A stretch of DNA of 50,498 bases from Chloroflexota bacterium (GCA_011523615.1 WTGJ01000004.1:1369-51866); one strand, 5' to 3'. Shown: positions 24,832-34,095, counted from the stretch's first letter. Numbers and translations are program-made. The notes: generated from the letters alone by a model not told the origin.

Positions 24832-27011
24832 TCAGCACATTCGACGACGAGAATCGCCACACAATGAAACTCCGGCAGCCTGACGTTCAGCTGTCCGGCT
24901 GCCTGTGACCAGTTGAGTTCGCTGTTCACCCCCGCCACCGAGCGTACCGTTTGCACCGTCGCGCTCACATCCAATTCCAGCGTGATATCATGGTGTATCG
25001 GCGCTTCGATGATCGGCTGCTTTCGTTCCTCGCGCACGCTATCCACGAGGTGTAGGATGATGCGGTCTTCCTTCTTACGGTCGCGAGCCGCCGGCACGCG
25101 CTGACGAAAAGCCGTAACGGCCAGGGTCAGTGGTGCGTTACGGACTCGTATCGGTGCTTCTGTTCCCGCCGCCCAGCGCGTCCCGCCGGCGATGAGGCGC
25201 GGGAAATCCGGCACACCGAATTCCAGGTAGCGCAAGCCGATTGGAATGGCAATATAAACCGCTCGGCCACCGTTTGGCTGGGTGAAACGTGTGATGGTCG
25301 GGGCGCCGCGCTGGTCATCCAATGGCGCATAATGCACTGTCGATTCGCCGCCGGCCCAGGCCAGCGCTTCTGCGCCGGCCTCGCGTACGTTCTGCTGCAT
25401 GCCAAGGCTGGGGATGCTGCGCCGCGCGTCGACATCCGGCGCGAAATTACCCAGCTCACCCATTTGCATGTAAGCGTCCACTTGGAAACCGCGCAGATCG
25501 CCGTATTCGACCGCTAGGGTATCGCCCAGATCATCGCCAATCCGCAGCAGCCCGGTTTCGTCGAAGCGGCCGCTCTCGTAGCTGGCCAGCAAACCACCAC
25601 CCGCCGCCACGTAGGTGCGGATCGCCGTTAGCGCCGCATCCGGCAAACAGCTGGTGTTTGGCAGGATGAGTGCTTGATAACGTGCCAGAGTCTCTGCGTT
25701 CAGCTGCTCTTCGGTGATCACATCAAAGGGCACTTTCTGTTGCAACAGGGCCTTCGCGAAACCCTTGATTTCACCCAGATGGCTGGGGCGACCGTCTTGC
25801 TCGTGCCGCTCGAGCGTGCTCTGCGAGACGAGCATGGCGACGTAAGGGATGCTCTCGCGGTCGACCAGAAATTCTTCCAAATCGCGCGCTTCTCGCATCA
25901 ATTGATAGACATTCTCCCAGGCACCCTGGTCGACGCGATCCGGGTAATAACGTGCGAAGAGCGGCGCGCCGCCATTGGCCAGGATCTCGTGCACGGATAG
26001 GCGCAGCTCCGTTTCTTCCATACCGTACAGGTCAAAGGGACTGTTGGCCATCATGCTCAGCACGAGGATCGGCTTACCACGGCTTATGCTTTGCCCATAG
26101 CGCAGACTTAGCCCATACCACCAGAGCGGCTCCCCCACCAGAGAAGAGCGGTACAACTCAAAATGGAGCAGGTCGGCGAATTCCGTCTCGCGAGCAATAT
26201 CATCCCCATGGGCGAGGGGCACCTGCCAATTCGTGGCGAAACGCCGCTCATAAAAAGAGACCATCGGCGGCGCGCCGGAGATCACCCGCGGCGATGGTAG
26301 CGAGGCCAGCGGAAAAGCCCCCTGGAAGAAAATGCAACGCTCCGGTCGTTTGACGATTGCATATAGCGATTCCCGCCAGGTGCGGATCTGCCGATAGCGC
26401 CATTGGATGAAATGTTGGAAGATCGGATCCGCCCAGTTCTCCACTGTCGGCAATTCGACCCCGAATTCGTCGTAAAAGGCGCGCCGGCAGGCTTTGCTCG
26501 CAGACCAGCTCTGGAAGCTCGGCTCGTCGAAATAAAAGCCGTCGACATCGTAATTCTCGCTGATTTCCTCCACGACGCTCGCGAAATACTCGCGGTAGGG
26601 GCTGACCGGGTCCATGGCGACGCTGTTGAAATTTTCATCCCAGCTCGTGACGTTGCCATCCGCTTTACGCTGCGCCCAATCCGGGTGGGCGAAAAACATG
26701 TCACGGTTGCCCCAGATGGAAGCGACGTAGGAGATGACGCGCTGGCCGTTACGGCGTGCCGCCTCGATGCTTTCCGCCAGCAAATCACGCTCGCCGAGTC
26801 CCGGGTAATGCGGCGCAATCTGGCTGCGGTAAAAAGCTGTCCCGCCCGGATAATAGCCTGTGGAAAAGACGACGAGTGTGTTGACGGCCCCCACGTGCGC
26901 TTCGTCGATGATGGCGCGCACGTCAATCGTGGCCACATTGGCCGCCGGAAATTCTAGGGTAACGGCGCGCAAAGGCCGCTGCCACCAATCGCGGTTGTTT
27001 GGCTCCTTCAT
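24828..27011 (-). CDS. Putative glycoside hydrolase (GHL6-type) with beta-galactosidase trimerisation-like domain
   Basis: This 727-residue cytoplasmic protein has no signal peptide. The N-terminal part (about 30-370) reads like a TIM-barrel hydrolase of the hypothetical glycosyl hydrolase 6 group: NTLVVFSTGYYPGGTAFY, QRVISYVASIWGNRDMF and DVDGFYFDEPSFQSW, the last with acidic residues at a strand end. The middle (about 385-590) resembles the flavodoxin-like trimerisation domain of GH42 enzymes (YQALILPNTSCLPDAALTAI...AAGGGLLASYESG). The C-terminus is a beta domain. It probably processes the imported sugar ligand. It lies 3 bp from the M20 gene. Confidence 0.72.
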   Translation of the reverse strand: MKEPNNRDWWQRPLRAVTLEFPAANVATIDVRAIIDEAHVGAVNTLVVFSTGYYPGGTAFYRSQIAPHYPGLGERDLLAESIEAARRNGQRVISYVASIWGNRDMFFAHPDWAQRKADGNVTSWDENFNSVAMDPVSPYREYFASVVEEISENYDVDGFYFDEPSFQSWSASKACRRAFYDEFGVELPTVENWADPIFQHFIQWRYRQIRTWRESLYAIVKRPERCIFFQGAFPLASLPSPRVISGAPPMVSFYERRFATNWQVPLAHGDDIARETEFADLLHFELYRSSLVGEPLWWYGLSLRYGQSISRGKPILVLSMMANSPFDLYGMEETELRLSVHEILANGGAPLFARYYPDRVDQGAWENVYQLMREARDLEEFLVDRESIPYVAMLVSQSTLERHEQDGRPSHLGEIKGFAKALLQQKVPFDVITEEQLNAETLARYQALILPNTSCLPDAALTAIRTYVAAGGGLLASYESGRFDETGLLRIGDDLGDTLAVEYGDLRGFQVDAYMQMGELGNFAPDVDARRSIPSLGMQQNVREAGAEALAWAGGESTVHYAPLDDQRGAPTITRFTQPNGGRAVYIAIPIGLRYLEFGVPDFPRLIAGGTRWAAGTEAPIRVRNAPLTLAVTAFRQRVPAARDRKKEDRIILHLVDSVREERKQPIIEAPIHHDITLELDVSATVQTVRSVAGVNSELNWSQAAGQLNVRLPEFHCVAILVVECAE

Positions 27012-27014
27012 CTC

Positions 27015-28286
27015 TTAGCCCTCCGCTTGTCCACACCAATCCAGCGTGACGCGTGCGATCACCTTCGCGCAGCGCAGCACTTCTTCCAAATCGATGAATT
27101 CGTCGGTGCTATGGATCATTGCCCCGGCCGGCCCATAGAGTACGCTGGGCGTATCGCCGTAGAGCACCGGCAGGCGCAGATCGCAACCGCCACCACCACG
27201 CGGCTTCGGGCGCGTGCCGATGGTCGCTTCCGCTGCGTCTTGTATGCAACGCACCAACGCGTGATCCGGCGCAATTTCTGCCGCATCGAACCACAAGCCG
27301 AACCACTCCATCTTGGGCGGGTTCTCCCTGAGCCAGGGGTCGCGCCGGGCCACTTCCTCGATGTAACGCCGGAAGTCCCTTTTGATGGCATGGATGTCCT
27401 CGCCCGGTAGGCATTCGATTGTACCTTCGAGGACGGCTTGGGAGGCGATCGTGCTCGGCCATTCACCGCAGTGAAATTTGCAGATCCCAGTCGGCACCAG
27501 CGTATCGTGAATGCCTTTATACAGCGGATGGCTGACTTGCGATTCGCGCATCAGCGAATAATCCTCCACCGCCTCGAAAATTCTCATCCCCACCGCGATC
27601 GGATTCACCAGCTGGTGTTTGTATTCGGTACCACCTTCCTGGCCGTTGACGGTGATGCGAAAATACTGCGCGCCACGGTTGGAAACGGAAATTTCTTCCA
27701 GACCGGTCGGCTCGGTGAAGATGCAGCCGTCCGCTGTATAGCCGCGCAACACCGCTGCCAGCGTGCCGTTGCCACCCCCTTCTTCGTCGACGACGCTCTC
27801 CAATAGCACATCGCCGCGCAAACGTAAGCCGGCCCGTTGCAACGCCGCCACACAGAGCCAATTGACGACGCAGCCACCCTTCATATCCGCCGCGCCGCGC
27901 CCGTACACCCGCCCATCGACCAGCTCGCCACCAAAGGGTGGATATTGCCAAGTCTCCGGCGGACCGATCGGCACAACGTCGACGTGGCCGTTCAGTTTGA
28001 GCGAACGGCCGCCGCCCGTGCCGTGCCAGGTGCCCACGACGTTCGGGCGATTCTCATAGGTAAAACCGGTCGGCACATAGGCGGGGTGCGCAGCCAGCTC
28101 CTCGTCATTCGGTGTCCAATAATCTATTTCCAGGCCCAGATCGGCGTAGCGTGCCGCTACCAAATCCTGACAGGCGCGCTCTTCGCCTTCTAGTGAAGGG
28201 ATGCGTACCAGATCCTGTAATAATTGCAGGGCGTCCTCGCGTAATTCTTCGATGGCCTGCTCAATGGCAGCGTGGGTGTCATTCAT
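27015..28286 (-). CDS. M20-family metallopeptidase/deacylase (ArgE/DapE/CPG2-like)
   Basis: This 423-residue di-zinc hydrolase has metal ligands visible in LKLNGHVDVVP (H, D), GRGAADMKGG (D), VVDEEGGGNGT (catalytic Glu and ligand Glu), FTEPTGL and the C-terminal GAMIHSTDEFI (H). An insertion-type dimerisation domain lies around residues 200-310. Family members remove acyl groups from amino acids or amino-sugars, or cleave dipeptides. In this operon with a DegT aminotransferase, an N-deacylase acting on a modified amino sugar or cyclitol is plausible but unproven. It lies 6 bp downstream of the permease stop. Confidence 0.88.
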   Translation of the reverse strand: MNDTHAAIEQAIEELREDALQLLQDLVRIPSLEGEERACQDLVAARYADLGLEIDYWTPNDEELAAHPAYVPTGFTYENRPNVVGTWHGTGGGRSLKLNGHVDVVPIGPPETWQYPPFGGELVDGRVYGRGAADMKGGCVVNWLCVAALQRAGLRLRGDVLLESVVDEEGGGNGTLAAVLRGYTADGCIFTEPTGLEEISVSNRGAQYFRITVNGQEGGTEYKHQLVNPIAVGMRIFEAVEDYSLMRESQVSHPLYKGIHDTLVPTGICKFHCGEWPSTIASQAVLEGTIECLPGEDIHAIKRDFRRYIEEVARRDPWLRENPPKMEWFGLWFDAAEIAPDHALVRCIQDAAEATIGTRPKPRGGGGCDLRLPVLYGDTPSVLYGPAGAMIHSTDEFIDLEEVLRCAKVIARVTLDWCGQAEG

Positions 28287-28292
28287 GGGAAA

Positions 28293-29165
28293 TCATCCTT
28301 TCACCGCGCCGAAAGTGAGCGCGGAGACGAAGTAGCGGCGCACGATCAGGGCGAAAATGACCACCGGCAGCGTGCCCAGAGTCGCCGTCGCGAACATCGT
28401 TCCCCATTTGATGCCGGAATGCGTCTGGAAGAAGGCGATCGATGTCGGCAAGGTCCTGGAATTCAGCGAAGTCAGGAAGAAGGCCAGACTGAATTCATTC
28501 CAGACGCCGATGAAGATCAGGATGCTCGTCGCCGCCAGACCACCGACCATCAACGGCAAGGTGACCAGACGGAAAGCAGTGAAGCGTGAAGCGCCATCGA
28601 CCATCGCTGCTTCCTCCAGATCCTGCGGAATCGCCGAGACGAAACCGCGCAACATCCAGATCGCGTAAGGGATATTCCAGAGTAGATATACGAAGATCAG
28701 GAATGCGTGCGTATCGTGCAGTTTCAGCTGCTGCGCGATGAAATACAGCGCAAAAACGATGCTGATGCCAGGTACCATCTGTAAGAATAGAAAGCCATAA
28801 GCGATCGCCTCTTTGCGGCGAAAATCAAAGCGCGCGAAACTGTAGGTGGCGGGAATGGCGATGATCATCGTCAGCAAAGTGCTCGCCACCGCGATGATCA
28901 GGCTGTTCTTCATGTAGAAGAGGATGTTGAGGTCGAAACGATCCAGAATCTGCTCAAAATTGTCTAGCTGCAGCTTCGTGAACCAGAGCGATGGTTTCAA
29001 AATCCAATTCGCAAATTTGAAAGTCTCCAGGCGCGGCTTGAAAGCGGAGAGCACCATGAAGGCATAGGGGAAGAGGAAAGCGGCCACGATGGCGACCGTC
29101 AAGGCATCCCAACCGCGCTGGATCAGCGTGCGCAGCAACCGCAGGCCCGAAAGATTCGCTTTCAT
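28293..29165 (-). CDS. Carbohydrate ABC transporter permease, MalG/UgpE type
   Basis: This 290-residue permease has about six spans, the first at about 20-43. The EAA loop is LEEAAMVDGASRFTAFRLVTLPLMVGG, the standard ATPase-docking motif of CUT1 sugar importers. The C-terminus GAVKG is typical of MalG-like permeases. Its ATG overlaps the stop of the partner permease (ATGA). No ATPase gene accompanies the system, so a shared MsmX/UgpC-type ATPase encoded elsewhere is expected. Confidence 0.92.
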   Translation of the reverse strand: MKANLSGLRLLRTLIQRGWDALTVAIVAAFLFPYAFMVLSAFKPRLETFKFANWILKPSLWFTKLQLDNFEQILDRFDLNILFYMKNSLIIAVASTLLTMIIAIPATYSFARFDFRRKEAIAYGFLFLQMVPGISIVFALYFIAQQLKLHDTHAFLIFVYLLWNIPYAIWMLRGFVSAIPQDLEEAAMVDGASRFTAFRLVTLPLMVGGLAATSILIFIGVWNEFSLAFFLTSLNSRTLPTSIAFFQTHSGIKWGTMFATATLGTLPVVIFALIVRRYFVSALTFGAVKG

Positions 29166-30103
29166 GGTTGATGCGTGACCCTTGCCCGGAGTTGGATCAG
29201 CAAATAGGTCAAGGTAACGATGATGATGATCAACATGATGCTGACAGCTGAGCCACGCCCGACATACTCCTGCACCAGTGTGGTGCGATAAGTCAGTAGG
29301 GGTAGCGTGGTCGTTGCGCTGCCCGGGCCGCCGCCGAACATCACATAAATCACATCAAAGATCCGCAACACATCCATTAAGCGTAATACCAACGCCGTCA
29401 GGATGAGCGGGAACATCATCGGCAGCGTGATGAAGCGGAAGGATTGCCAGCGCGAGGCGCCATCCACCAGCGCTGCTTCATAAGGTTCACGTGGGAGCGT
29501 TTGCAACCCCGCCAAAAGGATCAGGATGAAGAACGGCGTCCACTCCCAGATATCCACAAGGATGACGGAGGTCAGCGCGCGCTCCGGTCCGGACCAATTG
29601 AAGCGCGAGCCGGTGAAAGTTTCCACGAAGAAATTCACCAGGCCGTCGTAAGTGAAATAGAGGCGCGCAACCAGGCCGACCATCGATGGCATCAACACGA
29701 TGGGGATGATGAGCACGGCTGTGAGCAACGATCCACCACGCATCTGCCGGTTCAGCAACAGGGCAATCGCGAAACCCAACAGTAGCTCTGGCAAGGTCGT
29801 GCCGAGGACGTGGATGGCCGTGGTCCGCACCGAGATCCAGAAAATGCTGCCGGAGTTGGTCAGTAGCCAGATATAATTGGCCAGACCCACTGGCCTCCCT
29901 TCATGGACAGGCTGGCCGAACGTCAAATCCTGTGTGCTCAGGTACACCAACCAGACAAAACTATAAGCAGCAAGAGCGAAGACGACGAGGAAAGCAGGCG
30001 CGATGAGCGCGAAGGGGATGAGACGCTGTCGGGCGCGCGGGTTCGACCACCAAGGTTGTGGTTTATGTTTCATTTTGGTAGGTTCCGCTCGCTGGCTGGA
30101 CAT
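29162..30103 (-). CDS. Carbohydrate ABC transporter permease, MalF/UgpA type
   Basis: This permease has about 313 residues, with six or more membrane spans and the EAA loop YEAALVDGASRWQSFRFITLPMMFPLI. It pairs with the MalG-type permease. The start is uncertain: the frame runs to 30169; ATG 30103 (MSSQRAEP) and ATG 30073 (MKHKPQPWW, weak GGAA upstream) are both reasonable, and upstream residues look non-coding. The binding-protein gene precedes it by about 95 bp, a gap with no obvious terminator. Confidence 0.9.
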   Translation of the reverse strand: MSSQRAEPTKMKHKPQPWWSNPRARQRLIPFALIAPAFLVVFALAAYSFVWLVYLSTQDLTFGQPVHEGRPVGLANYIWLLTNSGSIFWISVRTTAIHVLGTTLPELLLGFAIALLLNRQMRGGSLLTAVLIIPIVLMPSMVGLVARLYFTYDGLVNFFVETFTGSRFNWSGPERALTSVILVDIWEWTPFFILILLAGLQTLPREPYEAALVDGASRWQSFRFITLPMMFPLILTALVLRLMDVLRIFDVIYVMFGGGPGSATTTLPLLTYRTTLVQEYVGRGSAVSIMLIIIIVTLTYLLIQLRARVTHQP

Positions 30104-30198
30104 TGCTTTTTGTCCGCACTTGTGGGTCAAATTGTGGATTGATTTGGAGTGGGGCGCCAGGCACCCCACTCCTCATGCGTTACGTGATTGCTACAATT

Positions 30199-31524
30199 TC
30201 ACTCAGCGCTGCCGAGGAGTTCTTCGGCCGCCGCTTGCATATTGGTGATCGCTTCTTCCACGCTGATTTCACCGATGAAAGCGCGCGCGCCATCGTTACC
30301 CATAATCTCGCTGAACTGACCCCATTCCGGGATCGGGATCACGACAGAGTGCCCCGCAGCGAAGAGATTGCCGGCTTGCGCGAGCGAATCGAGTGTCGCG
30401 CCGTAGTAGGGATTGGCCATCTGCAGCTCTTCATCACCGAGTGAAGAAGCGCGCGAGGGGATGCCGCCGCCCGCTAGGTATTGATCCTGCGTACCGCGGC
30501 CCGTCAGGTAGGTCATCAGCGCCCAGGTCGCGTCCTTATTCTCGGAAGCGGCCGTCATCGCGATACCCCAACCCCAGACGCCTGTGAAGGAGCCCGCGGG
30601 GCCGGTCGGTAGTTGTGCGTAGCCGATATTGCCAGCGACCAGGGATTTTTCGGGGTTTTCCATTTCAGGCGCAGCAGCGGTGGCTTCCACCATGATCGCC
30701 GCATTACCCAGTGCAAAGGCGTCCCACGCTTCGGGGAAGGAGTAAGACTCGACGCCAACCGGTGCACATTCAGCCAACGCTTTCATGTAATTCAGCGAAT
30801 CCGCCGTGCCCGGCACGTCCAGCGCAGGGGTGCCCGTCATCGGATCCACCATCTGCCCACCGAAGGGGAAGAGGAAGATCGACCAGGTGTAGGTGAATTC
30901 CCAGCCCAGGCGCGCCCGGAAGGATACGCCGCTGATACCATCTACTTCATTGTGGAAATAGCAAGCCGCTTCCAACAGTTCGTCGTAGGTCGTTGGCACG
31001 CTGATACCATGCTCCTCAAAGAGGTCGCTGCGGTAGAACAGGAAGACGGATTCACCCGCGAAGGGGATCGCCCAATGCTGCCCTTCCCAGAGGAAGAGAT
31101 CACGATAGGCGGAAAGGATATCCTCATAATCGAACCAGTCGGGAGTCTTCATTGAGTCGTTGATCCAGGGCTCGAGCGGTTCTGAATAGGCAGCATCAGC
31201 CAGTTTGGGGCTGCGCTCCACGGCTGCCATCACGGCGTCATAGCTAGTGACGTTGTTGGCGACTTCCAACGTGAGCTTCTGACCCAGCTGACCCTCTTCC
31301 ATCTCATCGAGGCGGACGGTGATCCCGGTCATTTCTTCGAAATCACGGATCATCGGCTTGAACGCTTCCACGGATGGATGGGAAGCGACGGCGATGATGA
31401 GTTCCGTCCCTTCATTCGCGGCGCGCACACCAGCCGCCCATTCCTCATCTTGTGCCAAAGCGGTATGGCTCAACCCCGCAAGGAGCAGGACCATCAACCC
31501 AAGCATCCACATCTTCTTCAACAT
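30199..31524 (-). CDS. Sugar ABC transporter substrate-binding protein (family 1)
   Basis: This 441-residue extracytoplasmic binding protein has a cleavable signal peptide (LKKMWMLGLMVLLLAGLSHTALA, no lipobox). ITVRLDEMEEGQLGQKLTLE, YDAVMAA, IPFAGESVFLFYRSDLFEEHGI and VPTTYDELLEAA are typical of CUT1 sugar-binding proteins. AAGGAG sits only 2 nt before an ATG at 31530 but 8 nt before the next ATG at 31524, so 31524 is the better start. It follows the cupin gene by 50 bp and feeds the two permeases downstream. The ligand is unknown. Confidence 0.92.
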   Translation of the reverse strand: MLKKMWMLGLMVLLLAGLSHTALAQDEEWAAGVRAANEGTELIIAVASHPSVEAFKPMIRDFEEMTGITVRLDEMEEGQLGQKLTLEVANNVTSYDAVMAAVERSPKLADAAYSEPLEPWINDSMKTPDWFDYEDILSAYRDLFLWEGQHWAIPFAGESVFLFYRSDLFEEHGISVPTTYDELLEAACYFHNEVDGISGVSFRARLGWEFTYTWSIFLFPFGGQMVDPMTGTPALDVPGTADSLNYMKALAECAPVGVESYSFPEAWDAFALGNAAIMVEATAAAPEMENPEKSLVAGNIGYAQLPTGPAGSFTGVWGWGIAMTAASENKDATWALMTYLTGRGTQDQYLAGGGIPSRASSLGDEELQMANPYYGATLDSLAQAGNLFAAGHSVVIPIPEWGQFSEIMGNDGARAFIGEISVEEAITNMQAAAEELLGSAE

Positions 31525-31574
31525 ACGCATTTCTCCTTTATCGTTTTTCTATTTATGGAAAAGCCAAAGTTTTC

Positions 31575-32015
31575 TCAGGACACACCTCCCATCCCTATCT
31601 CGGGCACTACTTTGAGTAGCCAGCCAGGCCGCAGCAGAAAGAGTTCGTCGCGTTCCGCCTCCGTCATTGGCCGGATTTCTGTATCATCTTCATGGGTGCC
31701 GCGCCGCTCCACAATGGCCAGGCGCGCGTCTCGCGTCGCGATCAGGTTATGCCAGGCGCCCCGCCGCAAATTGTACAGGTGGCCGGGTTGCAAATCCTCA
31801 TGTTGCCATTCGCTTTCCGGATTCATCCTGGAAAACAACCAGGCGCGCCCCTGCAACAAGATGAAAACTTCATCTGTCTGCAGATGACGCTCAATCTCGG
31901 TGCAGGTGACGAGGTCGATCGGCGGTTCCCAGTTCAAGAGCGCTACCTGCCAATCCCCATCGAAAATCAACGGTGCATAACCCACACCATCCCATTCGTA
32001 GTGCTTGATGCTCAT
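31575..32015 (-). CDS. Cupin-fold protein
   Basis: This 146-residue protein has one cupin barrel: TDEVFILLQGRAWLF and GHLYNLRRGAWHNLIATRDARLAIVE match motifs 1 and 2, though motif 1 keeps no histidine pair and only one histidine (AWHN) remains in motif 2. It may be an isomerase/mutarotase-like or ligand-binding accessory to the sugar pathway. Its ATG overlaps the aminotransferase stop (ATGA), so the two are translated together. Confidence 0.75.
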   Translation of the reverse strand: MSIKHYEWDGVGYAPLIFDGDWQVALLNWEPPIDLVTCTEIERHLQTDEVFILLQGRAWLFSRMNPESEWQHEDLQPGHLYNLRRGAWHNLIATRDARLAIVERRGTHEDDTEIRPMTEAERDELFLLRPGWLLKVVPEIGMGGVS

Positions 32016-33241
32016 TTGCCCAACTCCGCGCTACGCCGCTGGATTTTCTGAAGTGCCAACCCAATCTCCTCCATATCCTGCGTGTCCCCGAGCAGCGCGT
32101 ATTGCGGGATCCAGATGGTCTCGTATGCGCCGCGCTCCGTGCCCGGAAAGGGTGCATTCATGAATTCGTGGTTTCCATCAGCCTGCTGCGGCCCGAGTCG
32201 TTGACGGTAGGCGTCTGTGGCAAACATTGCCAGGCGGTGCAGCGGCGGGTAGCTATCTTGGGTAGGGATACCTTCCGCATTCAACGCCGTGATGATCTCC
32301 TTAACTTCTGCGCCAGCAAAAGCACTCGTTTCCACGTGGAAGATATACGCGTAATGCCCGTCTCGCGTGCAGCCTTCAGGCAGCGTTTGCGGCGTGATCC
32401 CGTCCAGCTCGCCGAGCAAGTCATCCAGCAGGCGCGCGTTCTGGTGGCGCTGTGCCGATTGCTCCTCCAGTCGTTCCAGCTGCACACCGAGGATCGCTCC
32501 CTGCCACTCACTCAGGCGGTAATTCGAGCCGTAACCGAAATGCTCATAAAAATACTCGCCCGGCAAGCGGCCGCAATCATGTGCCGAGCGGGCGCGGCAC
32601 TCGAAATCATCGTCATTGATGATGATGATGCCCCCTTCGCCGGCGGTCATCGATTTGCTCTGCTGGAAGCTGAAGGTTCCCGCAATGCCAAATACGCCCA
32701 CGCGCCGCCCCTGCCACTCGCTCCCATGAGCGTGTGCGCAATCTTCGATCAGCGCGATGTCATGTCGGGCCGCTAGGGCCGCCAGCTCCTCGATCTGATC
32801 GACGCAGCCACCCATGTGAACGGTGATGATGGCGCGCGTTTGCGGTGTGATCGCCGCTTCGACTTCGCTCACGTTGAGGCAATAGGTCTTGGGCGAAACA
32901 TCAACGAGCACCGGCAAGGCCCCTGACGAAAGCACCGCGCTCGCCGTCGCCACGAAGGTGAAATTGGGGACGATGACTTCATCACCCTGGCCGATCCCCA
33001 GCGCGGCGATGCAAATCTCCAGCGCATGCGTACCGTTGGTGCAGGCGATGCCATGCTTAGCGCCGTGGGCCGCGGCGAAGTCGCGCTCGAATTGGGCCGT
33101 TTGCTGGCCCGCACCCCGCCACCAATTGTGGCTATGCAACACCGAAAGCAGCGCTCTCTCTTCTCGCTCGTCATAATGCGGCCAAGCGGGAAAGGGTTTG
33201 CTCTTGGTAGTCGGGCCGCCGTGGAGCGCTAATTGGGCCAT
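32012..33241 (-). CDS. DegT/DnrJ/EryC1/StrS-family PLP aminotransferase
   Basis: This 409-residue aminotransferase belongs to the sugar/cyclitol type, which converts keto-sugars or scyllo-inosose-like ketones to amines. K196 in SFQQSKSMTAGEGG is the PLP Schiff-base lysine; NGTHALEICIAALGIGQGDEVIVP and LIEDCAHAHGSEWQG are the cofactor-binding blocks. GGGAGG lies 6 nt before the ATG at 33241 but directly abuts the ATG at 33247, so 33241 is chosen. It is the first gene of an eight-gene minus-strand operon. A remnant of the ROK regulator 3' end lies immediately upstream (33253-33286). Confidence 0.92.
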   Translation of the reverse strand: MAQLALHGGPTTKSKPFPAWPHYDEREERALLSVLHSHNWWRGAGQQTAQFERDFAAAHGAKHGIACTNGTHALEICIAALGIGQGDEVIVPNFTFVATASAVLSSGALPVLVDVSPKTYCLNVSEVEAAITPQTRAIITVHMGGCVDQIEELAALAARHDIALIEDCAHAHGSEWQGRRVGVFGIAGTFSFQQSKSMTAGEGGIIIINDDDFECRARSAHDCGRLPGEYFYEHFGYGSNYRLSEWQGAILGVQLERLEEQSAQRHQNARLLDDLLGELDGITPQTLPEGCTRDGHYAYIFHVETSAFAGAEVKEIITALNAEGIPTQDSYPPLHRLAMFATDAYRQRLGPQQADGNHEFMNAPFPGTERGAYETIWIPQYALLGDTQDMEEIGLALQKIQRRSAELGK

Positions 33242-33252
33242 CTTCATCCTCC

Positions 33253-33286
33253 CAGCTCAGCTTTCGGCGACGTAGTGATCGGTGGT
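33253..33286. repeat. att-like direct repeat, left copy (ROK-gene 3' end remnant)
   Basis: These 34 bases match 35425-35459 in the same orientation with three substitutions and one gap (31 of 35 columns). On the minus strand they read T-T-D-H-Y-V-A-E-S-stop, the counterpart of the ROK C-terminus T-A-D-Y-Y-V-A-R-K-L-S-stop. The stop is followed directly by the aminotransferase Shine-Dalgarno. This looks like the original end of a ROK gene that once adjoined the operon. Confidence 0.8.
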
Positions 33287-33341
33287 TCATTGAGGGGGGA
33301 ATCGGGCACTGCCGCTAAGAACGTAGAGATAGAAGTCTTTG

Positions 33342-33372
33342 ATAATTGGCTAGGAATCGGAGAAATAGTCAA
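33342..33372 (-). promoter_or_regulatory. Possible promoter for the sugar operon
   Basis: On the minus strand TTGACT (33372-33367) and AATTAT (33347-33342) are 19 nt apart, giving a leader of about 95 nt before the aminotransferase. The spacer is long and the call is weak, but it lies inside the island and would restore expression after separation from the ROK gene. Confidence 0.3.
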
Positions 33373-33456
33373 CAATTATGCAATCTAACTGGCAATATAC
33401 GGCACATTCCACCTCAACCGTGAGAATATCACGAATGGATTGAAAATACAATCATT

Positions 33457-33621
33457 TCAAGGCTGAATTTGTTTCATTTGCTGAAGAATATTTTCCTCGA
33501 ACGAAGTATCGAAACAGCCCAACAACCTAAGAAACACGTACACATGTTCTGGATGAGAGGGGCTAAAGCGCCCAAATTCCAACATTAACGCTGCATATAG
33601 CCAGTTATCCTGCGCATCCAC
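33457..33621 (-). pseudogene. Short orphan reading frame, probable 3' gene fragment
   Basis: Fifty-four codons on the minus strand from GTG 33621 read as plausible protein (DNWLYAALMLEFGRFSP, HVYVFLRLLGCFDTSF, ending MKQIQP). The frame remains open upstream without an ATG or Shine-Dalgarno site, so this may be the tail of a gene broken by insertion of the Cys-rich module that starts at 33652. I recognise no family. The rest of 33287-33651 holds only AT-rich sequence. Confidence 0.4.
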
Positions 33622-33651
33622 CTCGGCCCGGTAAGAGAGCGGAGGTGTGTG

Positions 33652-34095
33652 ATGCGTTATGGGATATGGCTTGTTCTTTTTTTCATAGTAGTACTTGGTG
33701 GAAGTTCAGTGTTGGCGGCGCCGAATGGTAGCGTGTGTGAGGGTTCGGTTTGGGCATACTTTCCTGAAGCATTTTCAATTAGGTGTGCGGATCACCATGT
33801 ATGGACAACGCGGGAGCCCTATGACTGTAACTGTCGTACAGAGGCAAGGGAGTGGCGGTGTCCGGTTTGGATCAATGGCAATCGCTACTACAGAAATTCC
33901 TCAACAAAGCTGAATATTGAGTGTTTTGCTATCCGGACAGAGAGGGTGTGTGATACCTGTTATCGGGAAGTTAAACATTCACGTTGTGTACTCTGGCAAT
34001 GCTGCACTGTGCGGTATTCAGGGACGGGTGTACCCTTCTATGATGGTTGCTATCATTCGCGGGAACGACATGGCTGTCACGATCCCAATCAATAG
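33652..34095 (+). CDS. Secreted cysteine-rich protein of unknown function
   Basis: The product has 147 residues with a clear signal peptide (hydrophobic core WLVLFFIVVLGG, cleavage near SSVLA). The mature protein has 13 cysteines, many in CxC, CxxC and CC arrangements (DCNC, VCDTC, QCC), suggesting multiple disulfides or metal binding. GGAGG (33641-33645) lies 6 nt before the ATG. Its composition is AT-richer than the neighbours. A truncated paralogue follows at 34365. A strong terminator comes directly after the stop. No family is recognised; a toxin-like, adhesive or inhibitor role is only a guess. Confidence 0.75.
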   Translation: MRYGIWLVLFFIVVLGGSSVLAAPNGSVCEGSVWAYFPEAFSIRCADHHVWTTREPYDCNCRTEAREWRCPVWINGNRYYRNSSTKLNIECFAIRTERVCDTCYREVKHSRCVLWQCCTVRYSGTGVPFYDGCYHSRERHGCHDPNQ

